The notes beneath the pieces are model-generated. The model had not been told where the DNA came from, made no database searches, and saw only the letters and a program-made list of their open reading frames with translations. Below, in pieces: positions 6,383-8,042 of a DNA stretch of 8,042 nucleotides. The stretch lies in assembly GCA_028692535.1 (NCBI GenBank), contig JAQUXD010000077.1, positions 1 to 8,042 of the forward strand, written 5' to 3'. Within the stretch, counting starts at the first letter, position 1; every line of letters starts with the position of its first letter. The position numbers and the translations under genes were made by a program. Origin of the DNA: Eubacteriales bacterium. GTDB taxonomy: Bacteria; Bacillota; Clostridia; Peptostreptococcales; Anaerovoracaceae.

Positions 6383-6419
6383 ATCAAAAATGAGATCCCG
6401 ATGGGATCTCATTTTTGAT
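6383..6419 (-). terminator. Terminator stem directly after tRNA-Leu
   Basis: Bases 6383-6399 and 6403-6419 form a perfect 17-bp stem with a 3-nt loop (6400-6402). In the minus-strand RNA it begins at the last A of the encoded CCA, and its 3' arm ends in a run of five T followed by GATCTTG. The A-run/T-run flanks make it usable in both directions. It most likely ends the tRNA transcript and insulates it from the lipoprotein gene. Confidence 0.75.
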
Positions 6420-6505
6420 GGTGCAGGCAAGAGGACTCGAACCTCCATGAAATTGCTTTCACACGGACCTGAACCGTGCGCGTCTGCCAATTCCGCCATG
6501 CCTGC
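6419..6505 (-). tRNA. tRNA-Leu (anticodon CAG)
   Basis: The 87-nt minus-strand sequence folds as a class II tRNA. The acceptor stem GCAGGCA/TGCCTGC is perfect 7 bp, with discriminator A at 6422 and CCA encoded at 6419-6421. The D-arm contains TTGGCAGAC. The anticodon stem CACGG/CCGTG holds the loop TTCAGGT, with anticodon CAG at 6469-6471, which reads CUG. The long variable arm is TGAAA/TTTCA around GCAA, as expected for leucine. The T-loop is TTCGAGT. The 3' part is partly duplicated at 6227-6242 and mirrored at 6354-6371. Confidence 0.95.
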
Positions 6506-6517
6506 GCGACAACGATT

Positions 6518-6546
6518 ATATTACTATATCCGTTTAAAGATTTCAA
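6518..6546 (-). promoter_or_regulatory. Candidate promoter of tRNA-Leu
   Basis: On the minus strand TTGAAA (6541-6546) is followed after 17 bases by TAATAT (6518-6523). A perfect TATAAT overlaps at 6515-6520 but would be 20 bases from that -35. Either choice starts transcription a few bases before the tRNA 5' end at 6505, a normal distance. The AT-rich context supports a strong promoter. Confidence 0.5.
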
Positions 6547-6586
6547 GAGGTAGTTGAAAAGAAATCATCGCATTTTTTTGCTCAAA

Positions 6587-6616
6587 TTGTGACACGGCGA
6601 GGAATGCTGTGATAAA
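6587..6616 (+). promoter_or_regulatory. Candidate promoter of the TIM-barrel/PLP-enzyme operon
   Basis: TTGTGA (6587-6592) is followed after 18 bases by GATAAA (6611-6616), preceded by TG as in an extended -10. Transcription would start near 6623 and give a leader of about 40 nt. The promoter is divergent from the tRNA-Leu promoter 40 bases to its left, with T-rich DNA between them. Confidence 0.45.
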
Positions 6617-6631
6617 ATAACACAGTGTTAT
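6617..6631. promoter_or_regulatory. Candidate operator palindrome ATAACAC-A-GTGTTAT
   Basis: A perfect 15-base palindrome with a single central base lies directly after the predicted -10 and covers the predicted transcription start. That is a classic place for a repressor to block transcription. I cannot match it to a known regulator; it differs from the Rex-type TTGTTAA/TTAACAA site. Confidence 0.45.
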
Positions 6632-6663
6632 ATTTCAAATGAAATTAAGTAGGGAGATGTGCC

Positions 6664-7350
6664 ATGACAGATAAGCCGACCAAAGCGCCGATCCCGCAGG
6701 TGACGACGCCTCTGCGTTCTCACAGTATCGTGGCGATGCCGCAGGAAATTTATAAAGCATCGGGGATCGCGATTTTCGGAAAACGGATCAAGTCCATCAT
6801 ATTTACTACCGATATGGCGATCATCAGAAACAACAATGCCGATGCAGTTTTGGCCGTGTATCCGTTTACGCCGCAGCAGGTGATTTCCCATGCGATCATC
6901 AACGCAGCATACTGTCCCGTGTTCTGCGGTGTCGGAGGAGGCATTACCGGGGGATCCCGGACCATTTTTCTGGCAAAGGACGCCGAAGCTCAGGGAGCCA
7001 TGGGCGTGGTTGTCAATGCGCCCACAAACGATGATGTGATCCGCGGAATGAAAGAAGTGCTGGATATTCCCATCATCGTCACCATCATCAGCGATCATTC
7101 CAAAGTGGCAGAACGGCTGAAAGCCGGCGCGTCCATCCTGAATGTATCCGGCGGCAAGGATACGCCGGAAGTGGTTCGGCAGATCCGTCAATCTTTCCCG
7201 GATGTGCCCATCATCGCAACCGGCGGGCCCACAGGGGAAAGCATCCTGGAGACTGTGGAAGCAGGAGCCAATGCCATCAGCTATACCCCGCCCACATCCC
7301 AGTCGATTCTGGCGACCATTATGGACCGCTACAGAGATCAGGGACTATAG
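6664..7350 (+). CDS. Conserved TIM-barrel-like protein of unknown function
   Basis: 228 residues, soluble, no signal peptide. The alternating strand/helix pattern, the glycine-rich CGVGGGITGG (about 88-97) and the late segment IIATGGPTG followed by EAGANAISYTPP resemble a phosphate-binding (beta/alpha)8 barrel. Relatives occur in clostridia and are often labelled only 'hydrolase'; I know of no established reaction. No catalytic set can be named from the sequence alone. ATG at 6664 has AGGGAG (6651-6656) 7 nt upstream. The next gene's ATG is 12 nt after the stop, and AGGAGG (7349-7354) overlaps that stop. The two are therefore almost certainly one operon, and a role beside amino-acid/sulfur metabolism is a reasonable inference. 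A plus-strand promoter and palindrome lie just upstream. Confidence 0.75.
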   Translation: MTDKPTKAPIPQVTTPLRSHSIVAMPQEIYKASGIAIFGKRIKSIIFTTDMAIIRNNNADAVLAVYPFTPQQVISHAIINAAYCPVFCGVGGGITGGSRTIFLAKDAEAQGAMGVVVNAPTNDDVIRGMKEVLDIPIIVTIISDHSKVAERLKAGASILNVSGGKDTPEVVRQIRQSFPDVPIIATGGPTGESILETVEAGANAISYTPPTSQSILATIMDRYRDQGL

Positions 7351-7362
7351 GAGGAATCCATC

Positions 7363-8042
7363 ATGAATCGTAATTTGACCCAACAGACTGAACTGGTGAA
7401 CGACAGCGGCCACAAGCGGCCTTTCGGAACGCTTACGACGCCTATTTGCCCAACTGTCACCTATGTGTTCGACAGCACGGAGCAGGGGCGGAAGCGTCAT
7501 ACAGGAGAGGATGGAGGGTTTATTTATACACGCCTAGGCAATCCTACCACCAATGAACTGGAAGAAAAAATCGCCCGTCTGGAAGGTGGCGAAGCCGCCG
7601 TGGCTTTCAGTTCCGGCATGGGCGCGATCTGTTCCACGATCCTGACATTTATTAAGGCGGGGGATCATATGCTGGCCGATAAAGCCATGTACGGTGGCAC
7701 CTTCGACCTGTTGCATCACAAGCTGGGTGAGTTTGGCGTAGAAGTGGAAGTGCTGGATTTTCGGGATCTGAAAGCGTTGGAAGCGGCGATCCGCCCGGAA
7801 ACTGCCATGGTGTACTGCGAGACGATTACCAATCCGACCATGAAGGTGGTGGATATCGAGGCGATCGCCACCATGACGCACCGGAAGGCGCCCAAAGCCC
7901 TGGTGGTCATCGATAATACCTTCGCTACTCCCATGCTGTTCCAGCCGCTCAAGGCCGGAGCAGATGTCGTGGTTGAAAGCGGCACCAAATATATCAACGG
8001 TCACAGCGATGTGCTGGCAGGCTTTGCGATCACAGATAAAGA
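7363..8042 (+). CDS. Cys/Met-metabolism PLP-dependent enzyme (methionine or cystathionine gamma-lyase type), N-terminal part
   Basis: The first 226 codons are present; the gene runs off the window (family length about 390-400). It is a fold-type I PLP enzyme. Motifs are YTRLGNPT (55-62), SSGMG (83-87), stacking Y110 in MYGGT, D184 in VIDNT binding the pyridine nitrogen, and SGTKYINGHSD with the PLP lysine K209. Likely reactions are gamma-elimination of methionine (methanethiol, 2-oxobutanoate, ammonia) or a related cystathionine or O-acetylhomoserine reaction. Classical methionine gamma-lyases have Cys two residues after the stacking tyrosine; here it is G112, so the substrate is open. ATG at 7363 has AGGAGG (7349-7354) 8 nt upstream. 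It is co-transcribed with the TIM-barrel gene. The family is secure, the substrate is not. Confidence 0.85.
   Translation, partial: MNRNLTQQTELVNDSGHKRPFGTLTTPICPTVTYVFDSTEQGRKRHTGEDGGFIYTRLGNPTTNELEEKIARLEGGEAAVAFSSGMGAICSTILTFIKAGDHMLADKAMYGGTFDLLHHKLGEFGVEVEVLDFRDLKALEAAIRPETAMVYCETITNPTMKVVDIEAIATMTHRKAPKALVVIDNTFATPMLFQPLKAGADVVVESGTKYINGHSDVLAGFAITDK

Noticed and set aside
6186..6437. CRISPR-like array
   Set aside because: Only two direct repeat copies, a 123-base spacer containing tRNA-like fragments, and no cas genes.
6192..6557. Plus-strand open frame of 121 codons across tRNA-Leu
   Set aside because: It reads antisense through a complete tRNA gene and the terminator stem; such arginine/serine-rich products are typical artefacts around tRNA genes.
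6628..7191. Minus-strand frame of 187 codons opposite the TIM-barrel gene
   Set aside because: Histidine/arginine/aspartate-rich antisense shadow without ribosome site; the plus-strand frame has the promoter, ribosome site and family-like motifs.

Overview
The window looks like chromosome of an anaerobic Clostridia-type member of the Bacillota. It has strong AGGAGG-type ribosome binding sites at most starts, a ferredoxin/[FeFe]-hydrogenase-type sensor with a SpoIIE-family phosphatase, a tRNA gene with encoded CCA, and roughly balanced GC content. I cannot name a genus. No phage, transposase, plasmid or CRISPR genes are visible.

Layout, left to right. (1) Bases 1-152 hold the plus-strand tail of a hemolysin III/TrhA-type membrane protein. 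It converges with, and overlaps by 4 bases, a minus-strand GTP-dependent PEP carboxykinase gene (149-2047), which has its own promoter at 2087-2115. (2) A minus-strand block from 6102 down to 2152 encodes, in transcription order, a lipoprotein of unknown function, a ferredoxin-[FeFe]-hydrogenase-PAS protein of the sensory (HydS-like) type, and a SpoIIE/PP2C phosphatase with an unassigned C-terminal domain. The last two genes overlap by 8 bases. The hydrogenase-like gene's Shine-Dalgarno sequence is buried in a perfect 11-bp stem. (3) Bases 6103-6505 form a structured, gene-poor stretch: direct repeats of 29 bp, copies and inverted copies of the tRNA-Leu 3' end, a long palindrome, a perfect 17-bp terminator stem, and tRNA-Leu(CAG) on the minus strand. 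(4) On the plus strand, a promoter with an overlapping palindrome (6587-6631) precedes a TIM-barrel-like protein gene (6664-7350) and a Cys/Met-metabolism PLP enzyme gene (7363 to the window end), which probably form an operon.

Working model, partly inference. The hydrogenase-like protein reads H2 or redox state through its iron-sulfur clusters and PAS domain and controls the phosphatase, which would dephosphorylate a target encoded elsewhere. PEP carboxykinase and the PLP enzyme are metabolic genes and show no direct link to this signalling pair. The most notable single element is the hairpin over the hydrogenase-like gene's ribosome binding site, which suggests translational control of the sensor. 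The tRNA-Leu repeat cluster is second.
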